NCBI GenBank assembly: GCA_947683425.1
Contig: CANTUQ010000101.1
Coordinates: 28,729,001 to 28,793,000, forward strand
Origin: Excoecaria cochinchinensis
Taxonomy: Eukaryota; Streptophyta; Magnoliopsida; Malpighiales; Euphorbiaceae
Length of the DNA stretch: 64,000 nucleotides
Direction of reading: 5' to 3'
The notes under the pieces are model-generated. The model did no database searches. It was not told the origin of the DNA and saw only the letters and a list, made by a program, of their open reading frames with translations. Below are positions 13,220-24,141 of this stretch, piece after piece. The first letter of the stretch is position 1, and every line of letters starts with the position of its first letter. The position numbers and the translations under genes were made by a program.

Positions 13220-14440
13220 TTTTCAAACTTTAAATGACAAACGACATCCTCAAATGTCTCAATACTTGTCCGCTTGAGTTACTTGCATCTTTATATGCTC
13301 CTAACTCTTAGGTAAGGAACGGATAACAGCTTAAAACTACTGGTTTTCAGTCAACTTATGACCAACCTCACTAAGCTCACTTATCATTTTCATCTCTTAT
13401 AGATGTTTTTGCATCGAATAATCAAACATATTCTGATAAGTATCAAATTTGATCACTAATGATCAAAAATTTAGTGAGAGACACACCTCTGAACTTTTCT
13501 TGCAAAGCGAGCCACAGATTCTTTGCAGTTTGATACTTGTGAAACTGTTTAGTGATATCATCATCTATTGCACTTAGCAAGAGGATATGAGCAGTGAAAT
13601 TCTTCTTTTTTTCATGCCATATAGGCATTTCGGTCCTGCCTATACTGGGATGTAGTGCCGTCCTTAAGTTTAGTTATGACCATGGTTATTAAAACCGGAC
13701 CGGCCGGTTCAACTGCAAAAAACCAGATTGGGAAAAAAACGGGAAGAACCGGCCAAAAACCGAATCTAATTTAAAATAATTAATAAAATAATTATTTTTT
13801 CATAAAAATAAATAATCTAATAAATTTTATTTAACAAATAATTGATTTTTTACTATTTAATCACATTTGAAATTAATGAAAATATTATAATGATTTAATA
13901 ATTCAATAAAATACAATAGAATAAAAATTGAAAAAATTATTAAAATTGGTAAATTTAAAGATAATTTTCTATCATTTTTTTTAAATTTTACCTACAGTTA
14001 TTGAATTATTTAATTTTTAAATTAAAACTCATAAAATAAAATATTTTAACAGAAAATAACTAATCAAGTAATAATTTAAAAAAAATAAAAGGTGAAAAAA
14101 TATTATTACTAGTGTATTTGAGGCATATGTTAAATGTTTTGATTGATTTTTTTTTGAGTAGTACTATTTATAAAAATTATACTAATTAATAATATTTTAA
14201 AAAATATAAAAAAATTCGGTTGAACCCGATCGAACCACGAACCCTCAGCCTTGCCGGTTCTTTATCCGGTTCGGTTTTAATAACATTGGTTATGACCGAA
14301 CTTAAGGGTTCAAGAGCCTATTGCTCTTCAAGCACATACTGAATTCTCATACTTCAGATTTCACAATTGTCACCATTCATCTTAATACCTTTATTAAGTT
14401 CTGCGGTAATTGACTTGGATGCAGTATCCATTAGGATCAT
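13220..14440 (-). pseudogene. Copia gag remnant split by a MITE
   Basis: Minus-strand pieces resemble a Copia gag (UBN2-type). The start is near 14420-14300, with an N-terminal NKG.K.NGDN-like segment and then IQYVLEEQ. After the inserted MITE (13681-14288) the frame resumes at 13628-13443 with QFHKYQTAKNLWLALQEKF, a typical gag segment. A degraded zinc-finger region lies near 13060-13010. In-frame stops and the insertion rule out function. Confidence 0.65.
13681..14288. mobile_element. hAT-type MITE nested in the Copia gag
   Basis: Terminal inverted repeats are CATGGTTATTAAAACC at the left and, read inward from the right, CAATGTTATTAAAACC. They are followed by related CCGG-rich sequence on both sides. 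A perfect 8-bp target-site duplication, GTTATGAC, lies at 13673-13680 and 14289-14296. The 8-bp duplication and CA-starting termini point to the hAT superfamily. The 608-bp interior is AT-rich and non-coding, so mobilisation would need a transposase in trans. Confidence 0.8.
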
Positions 14441-15038
14441 CTGATCTCAAATGGAATAATGTTGTACAATTTTAAAAGAGATAAGGCAATACATGTTATT
14501 TACTACGCATCTAAAATAATAACCTAGTAAAATTTTCTATTAGGTTTTAATTCGAAAAATCTACTAATAGTATCCAATTACCCTCTAAGTCTTAATGTTC
14601 ATCCTTACAAATTAAAATTTTATGCATAGTAAATCTAAATTATTGGATTATTAAGTTCTCAAACTTAAGAGGCGAATAATATTGGTTTAAATTTATTAAG
14701 TCTCTACTTAATAAACATGCAATTATTTTACTCATAAAATAATACCAGGTAATTAACAGTTAAACAAACACATTTATTATAAAGTTAAATGCCATCATAA
14801 TAAATAAACGCATTCATTCAACTAATAAATAAAATCCAATAATCCAAAATATGACACTCATGTCAAATAACAATAGGAAACGTAAATTCTATTTAATAAA
14901 ATTAAACGCTGACCAAGATTGACACTCATGTCAACTAATGTAGAAGTCTCGATTTTCGCAAAATCTTTCTTGACACTGGGACTATTCTTTGACCATCTTC
15001 ATCAATTCATCAGGTAACTCATAAGTTCGTTGATGAAG

Positions 15039-15395
15039 TCATAGATGATGCACGCTATGTCCACTTTTCAATTTCATCACAGATGTAGTGTTGCTCCTCA
15101 ACACTTCTCTTTTGGCAACTCTAGCCAAAAAGTGAATGATAGATTTTCTATAAATTCTATCTCCAATGTACCAGGTAGTTTCCAATAACTCTCTGAGTTC
15201 TGAATGATATACAAAGGAGTCAGTCAACGCTTTGAACATGACTCTATCATCTTTTCCTATACTTAAACCATTTAACCGAAAGCACTCCTGCATTTTTTCT
15301 TGCATAAACACTATGTGATGCACTATTGCATCAAGGTCATCAGCTTGAAAAACTTTGCGCATCCTCAGATTTTTGGACTTCATGCACCTTTGCAT
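15039..15395 (-). other. Extra 118-codon frame between 5' LTR and gag
   Basis: An open minus-strand frame in the leader region of the Copia element, before gag. No known domain is recognised. Visible segments include DLDAIVHHIVFMQEKMQEC and ELRELLETTWYIGDRIYRKS. The second element has a decayed counterpart in the same place (about 51270-51540), with an aligned VHH..(M)QE..QEC..GLS pattern but several stops. This suggests an original component of the family rather than chance. It could be an accessory ORF or a captured host fragment. Confidence 0.4.
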
Positions 15396-15769
15396 TCATC
15401 GGAGCAATACCCTGACAAGTCCGAGGAACCATAGAAGTCATTATCATCACCATTTATGCAACACATTATAGAAACATAATGTAGTTAATACACTCATGTA
15501 TAAATATATATAATTGAAACATATTTCAATCAACAATAAGGACATATCATCAAAAATTTTCAATATATTTTTGAAAATAATTCAAGGGCAGAAAACACAT
15601 TTTCAACAATTTTATAATATTTTTAATAATTTAAAAATAAGAATTTATTTTCTGGTCATTAAAAAATTTTGAAAAAATAACCAAAAAATTAGAAAAATTT
15701 TGAAAAATGATATGTAAAAATTCGGAGCTGATTCGATGGTCTGAGAAGGCCGCACGCGCTACCAGATGG

Positions 15770-16110
15770 AGGACTGACACACAACCACAATGTGCCACAT
15801 GTCAGAATTTGATTAGTCCACCTGTCGCCCATGTGGCAACATACTATTGGGCCACGTGTCAGTAGTGACACGTCAGTATGCTGACATGGCCTGACACGTG
15901 GCAACATACTATTGGGCCACGTGTCAGTAGTGACACGTCAGTATGCTGACATGGCCCGACAAGTGGCACGACCTCATTCGTCCACGTATCACCGCCTGAC
16001 TGGTTCACCTAGCGTCCACGTGACACCTTGTGGACATGTCACTGCCACGTGGCTTGATGTGGGGTCAGCCACGTGGCGGAATCCGATTGGGCCACGTGTC
16101 CACAGTGACG
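15770..16110 (-). repeat. G-box-rich GC island in the Copia leader
   Basis: Seven CACGTG hexamers within about 340 bp, plus CACATG/CATGTG variants. A 65-bp unit is tandemly duplicated almost exactly (15833-15897 and 15898-15962). Three of the G-boxes are preceded by ATTGGGC, i.e. CACGTGGCCCAAT in the element's own sense. Base composition is far more GC-rich than the flanks. Confidence 0.85.
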
Positions 16111-16488
16111 CATCATTGTGAACTTGTGTTTGCGCGCTTGTGGGCCACCCCCCGTGCGCACGCGCCCAACGCGCTGCTTTCCCGACGGATTAAGTGCTTC
16201 GCATTTTTGTCGGTGGGGGGTTTTCGAGATCTGCGATTTCAATGGTATGATCAAAAATTACAAATCCTAACTTTTAGTATAGCATTTCGAACACCCATGT
16301 TCGTTCTCTCGAATTACGGTGTACACATACAAAATTTTAAAGCCGAAAAATATATACAAATATATATTTTAACACAAAAATAAATATATTGTGTTCATAC
16401 ATCCTAAATCTATCAATTTTACATATAAAATTTTAGATCCATTTTTAGCCACATGCGATGATGCCAAAAACGATGGCTATGATACCAA

Positions 16489-16985
16489 TGAAGGAAAAAT
16501 AACATGTCATATGCATATATGGAGGTAACATAATCGAGTTATATGCTACCTACCTCTTGTAGCACAGATACTTTGGCGACAGTGTTTACAATGATCCCCT
16601 CTAACATCACTGGTCCAGCTGATATTCTCAAGTGGGATAACGACAACTAAAATACAGTTTAAAAGCCCATTGGAGTGAAAAACAAGTAAGAGGAAAAACC
16701 GATAGAGTTTCGGTATAAGAACTCTTTCTTCTCCCTTCCTTTGATTTACCTTTTTCCTATTTATAGAGAGCCTCATGCTCTTAATAAGGAAGATAACTTA
16801 TGAAAGTAATCAATAGGGTAGTTAAAATATTTATGAGGGCAGTTACACTATTAATAGGGAAGTTACACATTTAAATATTAGTAACTTTCCTTTTCAAACT
16901 CCTCCTAATTAAAGGAACCGATATGAAATTCTTTTTATGAATTCGGATCCATATCGGGAGTTATGGGCGTATCGAAACTCTATCA
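16489..16985 (-). repeat. 5' LTR of the minus-strand Copia element
   Basis: Starts (minus strand) TGATAGAGTTTCGATACGCC at 16985 and ends CTTCA at 16489, followed by the primer-binding site. It has a minus-strand TATA-like TATAAATAGG near 16765. Confidence 0.8.
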
Positions 16986-16990
16986 CTTAA

Positions 16991-17112
16991 TCAAACTATT
17001 TAATAATATAAAATATTGCTACTTGGTTTTATAATTTTTTTGAGTTGCTTGGTAAGACAGAATGTATGATTAATGTCTCATAATATGATGATTTACGTAT
17101 CCAAATTATAGT

Positions 17113-17152
<40 letters not shown>

Positions 17153-18700
17153 TATAACAAATTATTGATTGACCAGATTATAAGAAAATAAAAAAATAGC
17201 AACAATGATTGCAAAGAAAAGGTAAAAAATTTCAGTAAAACGCAAAGAAAAATATATAATGGATTTGGAAATTTGAGCTCTTCAATCTCAGCCTTTTCAC
17301 TTTGATAGGTATAAGTCTTTGCGGCTAAAAATAAAGCCATTGATTAGGAAAAGTTAGCCGGAAGCAATTCACAAAAAAAATATTTATTATTTCTTTTTGT
17401 CAAAATAAAAAATTATCAGTTGAAGCAACGAAAATATAAAAATTTATTTTAAAAAAATCTACAATACCCTATTGATGTGCATTTATTTCCAAAATTACTT
17501 TAAACTATTTTTATAGATAAAAATTTATCAAATTTAAAATTTTATCGGTATATATTTATGATATGTAATGTTTAAAGTTTAAATTTTTATTTTTTAAAAA
17601 AATAAAAAATAAAAGTGTAGGAATGTTTGACCAAAGCATGGAAGGGAACCAAGCAACAATGATAACAAATAATGGAAGAGAAGTTCCAATGATTATGTCT
17701 TTGCTTTAATCAGTGAGACAAAGGTAATTAAAGCAGTAGTTAAAGGAACTTAGAATGTGCTGCTTAATTTGTGCTATTATGCTAACCAACTTTCAAAAAG
17801 CACCTTCCATACTCTAATCATCTCAATCATCTACCAAAATATTATTTATATTTAAGTTTTAATTACATTCGCTAATGTTTAAGAAGCCTTCGAATTCAAT
17901 AAATTCAATTAATTTTGAGTTAGAGATTGATTAATTGGGCAACAAGTTTGTTTGGTGCTTAGCTACAATTTGTGGCCTATTTCATATATACCTCCACAAG
18001 TTTGGAAATTCAATCGATCTTTTGTACGATAATTATAGTCATTAAAATTATTTATAACAGACAAACGTTACTGATTAATAATAAATTATTATTCATTCAA
18101 TATAATATGATAATATCTTATATAAAACTTATGCGCATCATCAAATAAAATTTCAAAATTTCAAATTTATTTTTTTAAAAATACTAATTTGAAGTTGAAA
18201 TTAATGTTATTAAAAATATATAACAAAAACGTATTATTTAAGTTTTAGATGAGTCAATTATTGCTGCATGTGATTTCTCATAGTCGTTAATTTAATAATC
18301 ATCCATTACTCGCAATCTTTTACTTAGAGGTCCAATTAATTATAAATTATAAAAAACAAAACAAGATTTTTAGGTTTCCTCTTTTCTCCTTTGTCTAATC
18401 ATTCTTGTTGGTTCATGATATTGACGCTATATGCAAATTCTAGCCAACAATAAGCTGGCATAATTCATCACACCACGAGTAACTTTTGCATGATTGGACC
18501 AAACAAATTTGGTAGACTTTAATGGCTAATCCTATATACTAACATTATAAAGTATTCCTTAATTATTATTATCATTATTTTTTAAAAAAATGGGAGTTGG
18601 AGTGAGTGTTATGAGCTCGTCCTCTCGGATACTACAAAGGTCCATTAAAGTAAAACGACCTGGAGAAGGAAGATTGGGTGGGATACATTGTCAAAAAAAA
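16991..18700. other. AT-rich intergenic region
   Basis: No gene recognised. Contains a (TA)n tract (17116-17149) and poly-A/T runs. Confidence 0.6.
17116..17149. repeat. (TA)n microsatellite
   Basis: Uninterrupted TA run of about 34 bp. Confidence 0.9.
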
Positions 18701-19172
18701 ACAAATTAAATTGCCCTTTTTTATCACCAAAAAGTAAAACAGTGCCGTTTTGCGCCTTGGTGGACGAAAGACTTTGGAATTCACTGTCAAAAAACGGCAA
18801 CCTGACATTTAATTTTTTTTTTTTATAAATGATTAAAAGAACCGTGCGCTGCAGCCCAACAGACCCGTGCCTCACGGATCTTCATAGTAAATATTAATTT
18901 TTTTTTGTTTTTTAGAAATTTGGCTTTAAAAAGCCACACCTCTCCCTCACCATTTTATTTCTTCCATTTCATTGCCTCCCCGTTTGCTTATCTTTCCTTC
19001 TATTTTTTGACTTGAGCTCTCTCATTTTCTTTTCAATCCATAATTTCATTTTTTTACTTATTCATTTTTATTTTATTTATTATATAATTAAGATAATATC
19101 TTCTTGTTTTGTTCACGCTTAAAAAAAATGTACTGTTATGTAAATATAGTATAAATTAATTTTGTTAATAAG

Positions 19173-19614
19173 TGATAACACAGCAAATATCATTTGCCTT
19201 AAGGTCCATTCAGCCGGCCCACTTAACTGGCAGGACCCAAGGCCCATCAGCAAAAGGTATCAGACACAAGCTCCTAGGCAATGCATATGCCCGATCGGCT
19301 GATGTGACCGCCAGTCCTATCAGCCGCCTGACACAAGGTAGCACCCATGCCTATCACCTGCTCCATATCATGTCGCCGAATACCTACTCTGACAGCCAGT
19401 AATCATTCCCCAGGCACTCGAGTGTCCCTCAACTATCTCATATAAATAGCCCAGCCAACGATGGCACCAGGTATTGAATCCACATCATTATCTCTCTAAA
19501 GCACATTCTCTCTCTAAGCTACTAACTTAAGCTTCGGAGTGCTCACGCCTGGTCCGACCGGGCTCTTCTTACTGCAGGGTTATCTCATCCGATCGGAGCG
19601 ACCTCTCTCCTACA
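19173..19614 (+). mobile_element. Solo-LTR-like block A
   Basis: Begins TGATAACAC and ends CCTACA. It contains a TATAAATA box near 19440, ATTATCTCTCT downstream, and CTGGTCCGACCGG toward the end. The order and spacing match block B at 28932. No internal region, primer-binding site or second LTR is found, so it is read as a solo LTR of an unassigned family. Target-site duplications were not recognised. Confidence 0.5.
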
Positions 19615-19847
19615 GATAAAGACATTCTTGGATTTATCAATAAGATTTAAATGTATGACTAACTTTTTTTGTCATTTTTAAATTGCATGTGCTATTAAAT
19701 TTGCAATATAATTACGATCAATATTTTAAAAGCCAAGTTATTAGTATTTATTTTATTTTTCAAAAATAAATTTTGTTTAAGTTAAGATAAGATAATTATT
19801 GAGCACATATATTTTTATAGTTTATTTAGATAAATTATAATTGCCAA

Positions 19848-20209
19848 TATTTGTACAGTAATTAGTTGTACGAATTTCGTTATATTTATTTAATTTTATA
19901 TTGTAATTTTCTAATATCTATGAATATATGAAAATATATTGGTATGTGAATTTACTATTTATATGTTGCCGTTTTCTGACAGTGGGTCCCATCGGTCTCT
20001 CATCCACCAAGGCGCATTAATTAGTGGATTTACTATTTAATATTTGTACAGCAATTAATTGTCCGAATTTCGTTATATTTATTTAATTTTATATTGTAAT
20101 TTTCTAATATCTATGAATATATGAAAATATATCGGTATGTGAATTTATTATCTATATGTTGACATTTTCTGACAGTGGGTTCCACCGGTCTCTCATCCAC
20201 CAAGGCGCA
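19848..20209. repeat. Tandem duplication of about 170 bp
   Basis: 19848-20016 and 20040-20209 are near-identical (offset 192 bp). Each runs from ATATTTGTACAG through ATGAATATATGAAAATATAT to CCACCAAGGCGCA. Confidence 0.85.
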
Positions 20210-20480
20210 CCTTGGTGTCAGAAAACGGCAACATAGCTTGCCGTTTTCTAACAGTGGGTCCCACCCGGTCTCCTTCTCCAAGGCGCCTGAAAACGGTGCT
20301 GTTTTGCACCTGAAAACGGCAACTTAGGTTGTCGTTTTCTGATAGTATGGGTTCCACCCACAAAAGACACTGGGTTATCAGAAAACGGCAAGCTAAGTTG
20401 CCGTTTTCTAATACCGTTTTCTGACATACTATTTTTCTAAATTTTTTTTTGTAACCCTGTGTTTCTAAATTTTTTTGGCT

Positions 20481-22199
20481 TTGCACGCCAAAATAAAAAA
20501 AGAAAAATCTTTAAAAGCTAATATTTTTAAGAAAAATTGTTCATATCATTATATACAACACTTCACTCTTATGACCAGGGAATTTGGCATATTCATATCA
20601 GGAATTCCCTGAAATAGAGTGACATTATTAATCCAATGTACCGAGCGATTATGGCATGGGTTTGTTAATGCATTAGATCATTAAAGTGGAACCAAATAAT
20701 TAATTAAAGAGTAATAAATTTTGGAATAGGAATAGCTATTAATTTGTTTACCAATTTAATTACCGTGTATTTATATCTTCTTTCATTATTTTTACCCTAT
20801 TTCATCCGAAACCAAACAATAATTATTAGTCCTACACACCTCAAAATCTTATTGAAATCTCAACACATTCGTATGATTTTCTTAATTCATTTCTCATGTC
20901 GATGGGATCACTGCGTGACATGAAATGCCAATGATAACAAATAATGATAAAATTTAGATTTTTTAACACACACACACACACTCTTGATGAGTATATTTCC
21001 TCATAAAATTTGATGTGTTATTTTAACTAAGTAAAATATATTTAATTATTTATAATTAGATTATTTTTATTGTATATATGTATATATATACGGAGTATAT
21101 AACTAGTTTTACCTAAGCTCGGACATGGATTCAAGCTGTTTGGACATTACAGACATCTAATAATTGAATTTAAAAAGTCTTGATGCTGTGTTATTAATCA
21201 GTATCAATTACCTAAAATTAATAGTCTAACTCATTTCTTTTAGCTTTATTAGAAAAAATCAGTGAATCCTACTTTTTAAAATATTTTTTCACTATTATTT
21301 TTTTCATTAACTGAACTTTTGAAATTCATTTAATTTTATTTACAAGGGACCATAATCTTGGTCTAGTTATCAATTTTCATTATATAACGTCCGTCATCAT
21401 CCTCTTCGTTTTCGAAGAAGAAATTTAAATTTACTTAAAAAAGCTATGCCAATTATCAAATATAGAATTAGCAAATGACATGATATGAAGAATAAAATCA
21501 AAACATCATCATTTTGATGTTAAAAAAGCAACCAATACCTAACCGATTATCTTATATAATTATTTAATTTACGATTATCACATATAATTAGTAAATATTT
21601 ACTTGTTTTTTTATTTTTTTTTTAAATTTTTTATATCTCATATTTGAAGCGGAAAAAAGTGAAATTTGAATTAAATTAAATGAAAAAATAATAAGATTTT
21701 AAACAGTCTGAACTACAGATAAGTAAGTACAAGTCTTTATAAATTTAGTAAATTTTGGTATTTTTGATTTGTACATAAATAAAACAGAAATGAGACAGCA
21801 ATTATATGAACCAAAATAAAGATTTGATTAAATCACAAATTTAACCAAAATAAACAAAGAGACAAAAGTAAATATTAAAAGATCGACAATTCCACACATT
21901 CCCCAAATGGCAAGTAATACTTTGTACAAAAATTTCAAATTTCAAAACAAAAGAACACCATATTAATAATTCAAACCTAATTTGAAAATAATAATAATAA
22001 TAATAAAGGGTAATAAACAACCCAACATTAGCAATTTAGCACATAATTAAGTACTATCAATTGGTGTAATTATGGACAAATGGCAGGTGGGTTACATAGC
22101 AGGACAAATGTTTCCAACCACTGGGGCCTTCCATTCACTTCTTTTGCATTTTCCATTTATAATATATATATACATATATATATATTTAATTTCTTTTTC
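20481..22199. other. AT-rich intergenic region upstream of the tandem gene pair
   Basis: No gene seen. Contains short (AC)n near 20967-20980, (AAT)n near 21988-22007 and AT-rich repeats toward the promoter of the next gene. Confidence 0.55.
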
Positions 22200-22207
22200 T
22201 ATATAAG
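22200..22207 (+). promoter_or_regulatory. Candidate TATA box
   Basis: TATATAAG about 250 bp upstream of the chosen start codon. It is followed by a CT-rich (Y-patch-like) leader at 22305-22350. Other TA-rich strings nearby make the choice uncertain. Confidence 0.3.
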
Positions 22208-22453
22208 TTTTTATTTAAATATAAAAATATATATGTATATATTTTTTTGAATCTTGTCTGAATAAGACCATGAAACCTTAATAAAAGCAGGTTGTCTTCT
22301 ACATTCTCTACTAAACTCTCTCGCTTTCTCTCTCTCTCTTTCTCTCTCTTTTCCATTTACTCTTCTTTTTCAATTTGGGTCATTATTAAATCTTCCTCTA
22401 CCAGCAACTCTCTTTTCCATCTTCCTCTTACTGTAAGTAAAGCTAAGTTAATC

Positions 22454-24141
22454 ATGGCTGCCTCACTTAAACAACTACAATCTTGGCTTCCAACTGAGTT
22501 TTTCGCTACAGAACAGCTTCTCATGGAGCAGGACAACTTCGACAAGAACGAGTTCAACTCGGTTTTCAGCTTCCCTACTGAGTTCCCTTACGAGTTTGAC
22601 TCCTTTGGTTCTTCTTCTTCATCTCTCAACTCGCCGGATGAGTCTGTTGTTGGTTCCAATGAGACTGAGAGTGGAGAGGATGATGATTTTCTTGCCGGGT
22701 TGACTCGCCGACTCACTCAGCAACTCACTGTTAAACCCGAGGTGCAATTTTGTGACTCTGTTTTTTTCCTTTTCGTGCTTTTCTGGTTTTCAGAGTGGGT
22801 TTTGATTTTTTTTTTTTAACCTTCTTGTAGAAGCAATGGGTCATGGCTGGGTCACCCGAGTCGACACTGAGTGGAATCGGGAGCTGGTCGGTGTCGAGTA
22901 GCGGGAGTCCAAACGGTGTGCTGTCGCCTCCAACGACGCCGTTTGGGGCGAAAAATGATACTTGGGATCTGATATACGCAGCTGCAGGCGAAGTGGCGAG
23001 GTTGAAGATGAGGAATGAAGGCAACAAATACAACAATCATCAAGAAAGAGGACTTTTTGCTTCTGCTAAGGGCCAGCAAAATCAGAATATTGGATTTTTC
23101 TCGAGCCAGAACCCAAATCAGTCTGTTTCACAGCTGAATCAGGTAGCTACTATGGTTCAAAAATAGGACAGTACTCTGTTTGTTTAACGAGAAAAGTTTC
23201 AGATTTCACTAGCTAGATTTATAAGCTTTGCAGTTTCAGTGGATTTGGTTTTCTCAATTTTGTAGCTAAACAGTGGATTTAGTATTTAATTTGAATTTAT
23301 GCTTAATTTAGTCTTAATTGCTGTTCTATGTTACAGTATCGTTCTCAAGTCAAACAAGAACAGGTGCTGAAGCCACGGTGTGGTTCTGTTTGGGGAAGGC
23401 AGCAACAAGTAAAAGACGCCTGGCCAGCACCGCCGCAGCCCCACCACCACCACAGTGCTCAGCCGCAGGCGCCGTCTCACTACCACCACCAGCAACAGCA
23501 GATACAGAGCAGAAACAGAGCAATTGCTGGGTATGAGAATGGGAGAAGTGTGCGTCCACTTGGTCTACCGCAGTCTGCTTGGCCGCCGCTTGAAGTGCAT
23601 TCAGATAATCAACACCGCCACCATCAACAGTCCGGCGCCGGCATGAGAGCCGTTTTTCTCGGTGGATCTGGAGTGAAAAGAGGATGTGCTGGCACAGGCG
23701 TTTTCTTGCCTCGTAGATATGGAAACCAAATCGATTCCAAGAAGAAATCAGGTATAATTGAATCTTATTTTGGATGTATTTGTTGGTTATTTCTCTATTT
23801 TTGAAAAGTAATTTGATTATTCACTGTTTTTGTCAGCTTGCTCAACGGTTCTGCTCCCAGCTAAAGTAGTTCAAGCTCTGAACTTAAATTTGGAGGAGAT
23901 GAACGTGAATGCCCAAACTCAAAATGCTTTTCCCTCTGATTATGGTAAGAAATTTCAGTACCTTGAACATAAATTTAAAATGGGTTTTAATTTTATTTTT
24001 CCAAAAGATAACTCTTTTAATGGAATTGCAGAGGTTATGATTGCAAGAAGAAATGCTATATTAGCGCAGCAGAGGAGGAATTTACGCCATGAAAGTGTCC
24101 TCAATCATGAAGTAGGTTTGCCTCAAGAATGGACATATTGA
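22454..24141 (+). CDS. Uncharacterised plant-specific protein, copy A (410 aa, five exons)
   Basis: Exons 22454-22741, 22831-23142, 23337-23751, 23837-23944 and 24032-24141 join in frame to 410 codons. The ATG at 22454 is chosen because the TAATCATGGCT context and the MA(A/G)SL start are shared with copy B. The in-frame ATG at 22292 lies in a CT-rich leader. The protein has an N-terminal PTEFPYEFDSFGSS motif, an acidic stretch, LTRRLTQQL at the end of exon 1, and WVMAGSP and SPPTTPFG in exon 2. A His/Gln/Pro-rich segment lies at about residues 229-257. Conserved C-terminal motifs are GYENGRS, GLPQSAWPPL, GTGVFLPRRYGN (319-330), VLLPAK and a terminal LPQEWTY. No catalytic domain, signal peptide or membrane segment is seen. 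I recall Arabidopsis relatives of unknown function, some labelled TIP41-like, but do not rely on that name. It is probably nuclear or cytosolic and largely disordered (inference). Confidence 0.85.

Larger units (their letters stand above)
11655..16985 (-). mobile_element. Copia-type LTR retrotransposon, pol-deleted, minus strand
   Basis: Two long related direct repeats (11655-12200 and 16489-16985) flank an internal region read on the minus strand. Beside the right LTR (the 5' LTR) is a tRNA-Met-like primer-binding site, TGGTATCATAGCC (minus strand of 16475-16487). Beside the left LTR is a purine tract, GAGTGGGAGA (minus strand of 12201-12210). LTRs start TGATAGAG or TGATGAAA. In transcription order the interior holds a G-box-rich GC island, an extra frame (15039-15395), a gag remnant broken by a MITE, and a 3' region. 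Integrase, reverse transcriptase and RNase H are missing. Near 13010 the sequence passes from the gag zinc-finger region directly into 3' untranslated sequence. The pentamer CTTAA occurs at 11664-11668 and 16986-16990 as a possible target-site duplication, but the left border is uncertain. It is a relative of the element at 49563. Confidence 0.85.
18730..20430. repeat. Block of repeated GCCGTTTTCTGACA-type motifs, probable transposon remnant
   Basis: Versions of GCCGTTTTCTGACAGTGGG and its reverse complement recur near 18740, 18790, 19968, 20165, 20215, 20240, 20310, 20330, 20385 and 20399. They are often next to ACCAAGGCGC. The alternating orientations resemble subterminal repeats of a DNA transposon. 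A solo-LTR-like block (19173-19614) lies between the outer groups and may be a later insertion. The minus-strand open frame at 20193-20486 is built from these repeats and is not a gene. Confidence 0.5.

Noticed and set aside
15689..16383. Overlapping open frames on both strands in the GC island of the first Copia element
   Set aside because: Same cause; the peptides merely translate the CACGTG repeats.
20193..20486. 97-codon minus-strand frame
   Set aside because: Made of the repeated TGTCAGAAAACG motifs; the peptide repeats reflect DNA repeats.
22292..22453. In-frame upstream extension of uncharacterised copy A
   Set aside because: Lies in a CT-rich leader, has no counterpart in copy B, and the later ATG has the conserved context.
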